Assembly: GCF_019797865.1 (NCBI RefSeq)
Contig: NZ_CP081869.1
Location: forward strand, 3,796,501-3,860,500
Origin: Chenggangzhangella methanolivorans
GTDB taxonomy: Bacteria; Pseudomonadota; Alphaproteobacteria; Rhizobiales; Methylopilaceae
Reading direction: 5' to 3'
Length of the DNA stretch: 64,000 bases
Position 1 is the stretch's first letter; the number at the start of each line of letters is the position of its first letter. The position numbers and the translations under genes are program-made. Under the pieces are notes generated by a model, which was not told where the DNA came from, searched no databases, and worked only from the letters and a program-made list of their open reading frames with translations. This document shows, piece after piece, positions 63,967-64,000 of the stretch.

Positions 63967-64000
63967 ATGGCCGGAGAGATCGAAGCCAAGCTCGCCGAAC
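63967..64000 (+). CDS. start of a RidA-family protein (cut by the window end)
   Basis: ATG at 63967 behind AAGGAG (63955-63960) opens MAGEIEAKLAE. Many RidA-family (YjgF) proteins begin with DIEAKLAELGI, so this is a probable 2-iminoacid deaminase. It would suit the PLP lyase upstream by clearing reactive enamines. Only eleven codons are visible. Confidence 0.5.
   Translation, partial: MAGEIEAKLAE

Noticed and set aside
1-64000. CRISPR arrays, tRNA or rRNA genes, prophage or IS elements
   Set aside because: No regularly spaced direct repeats, no cloverleaf or rRNA motifs, and no transposase, integrase or phage structural gene were recognised.

Overview
The window is about 64 kb of GC-rich DNA with the gene content of an alphaproteobacterium of the Rhizobiales/Hyphomicrobiales type, probably a facultative methylotroph. 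The reasons are a lanthanide-type XoxF methanol dehydrogenase, several tripartite tricarboxylate (TTT) transporters, a fused PntA/PntB transhydrogenase pair, many FCD-type GntR regulators, and short palindromic intergenic repeats typical of that order. The genus is not determinable from the sequence. About twenty genes are interrupted by one or more small indels, mostly in C or G runs. Each continues at once in another frame with intact family motifs, so I read most as sequence or assembly errors and annotate the genes across them.

Region 1 (1-22.3 kb) handles C2/C3 hydroxy and keto acids. It has two TTT transporter loci, a D-2-hydroxyacid dehydrogenase, a set matching the four enzymes of the beta-hydroxyaspartate cycle (PLP dehydratase bhcB, DSD1-like aldolase bhcC, mu-crystallin-like reductase bhcD, and a convergent PLP aminotransferase bhcA), an FCD-GntR regulator, a fused FAD/Fe-S 2-hydroxyacid oxidase, a YncE-like beta-propeller, a ketopantoate-reductase-like enzyme, an amino-acid-type solute-binding protein and an E. 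coli-type quinone D-lactate dehydrogenase. A TGAATGCAAA motif (TTGnATnCAA type) recurs in four promoter regions and is probably the operator of the local GntR protein. The likely scheme is uptake, oxidation to glyoxylate, and assimilation of glyoxylate to oxaloacetate.

Region 2 (22.4-36.5 kb) is central metabolism: the homodimeric (AceE) pyruvate dehydrogenase complex aceE-aceF-lpd, then pntA-pntB with a strong terminator, then xoxF on the minus strand diverging from a NarL-type sensor kinase and response regulator. Region 3 (36.5-40.5 kb) holds a lipoprotein, a prolyl oligopeptidase and a TetR regulator.

Region 4 (40.7-48.1 kb) is the most unusual part. A very large WGR/HEAT-like protein is translationally coupled to a SWIM zinc-finger protein. 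This is followed by a roughly 395-base non-coding stretch with a very long inverted repeat and complementary ends, and then a reverse transcriptase with the retron hallmarks NAxxH, YADD and VTG. I read this as a retron (ncRNA, RT and two accessory proteins), resembling the HEAT/WHSWIM class that I recall as type XIII, and presumably anti-phage.

Region 5 (48.1-53.3 kb) has a group III truncated haemoglobin coupled to a LysR gene, divergent from nitronate monooxygenase and tautomerase genes, then a secreted glycerophosphodiester phosphodiesterase and a haem-binding-type periplasmic protein. Region 6 (53.7-64 kb) is one long, tightly packed catabolic operon: GntR regulator, NitT/TauT-type ABC transporter, quinone-oxidoreductase-like MDR, thioesterase, VOC protein, acyl-CoA ligase, Cds1-like PLP enzyme, gamma-glutamyltransferase-like enzyme and the start of a probable RidA. 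Its substrate is unknown.
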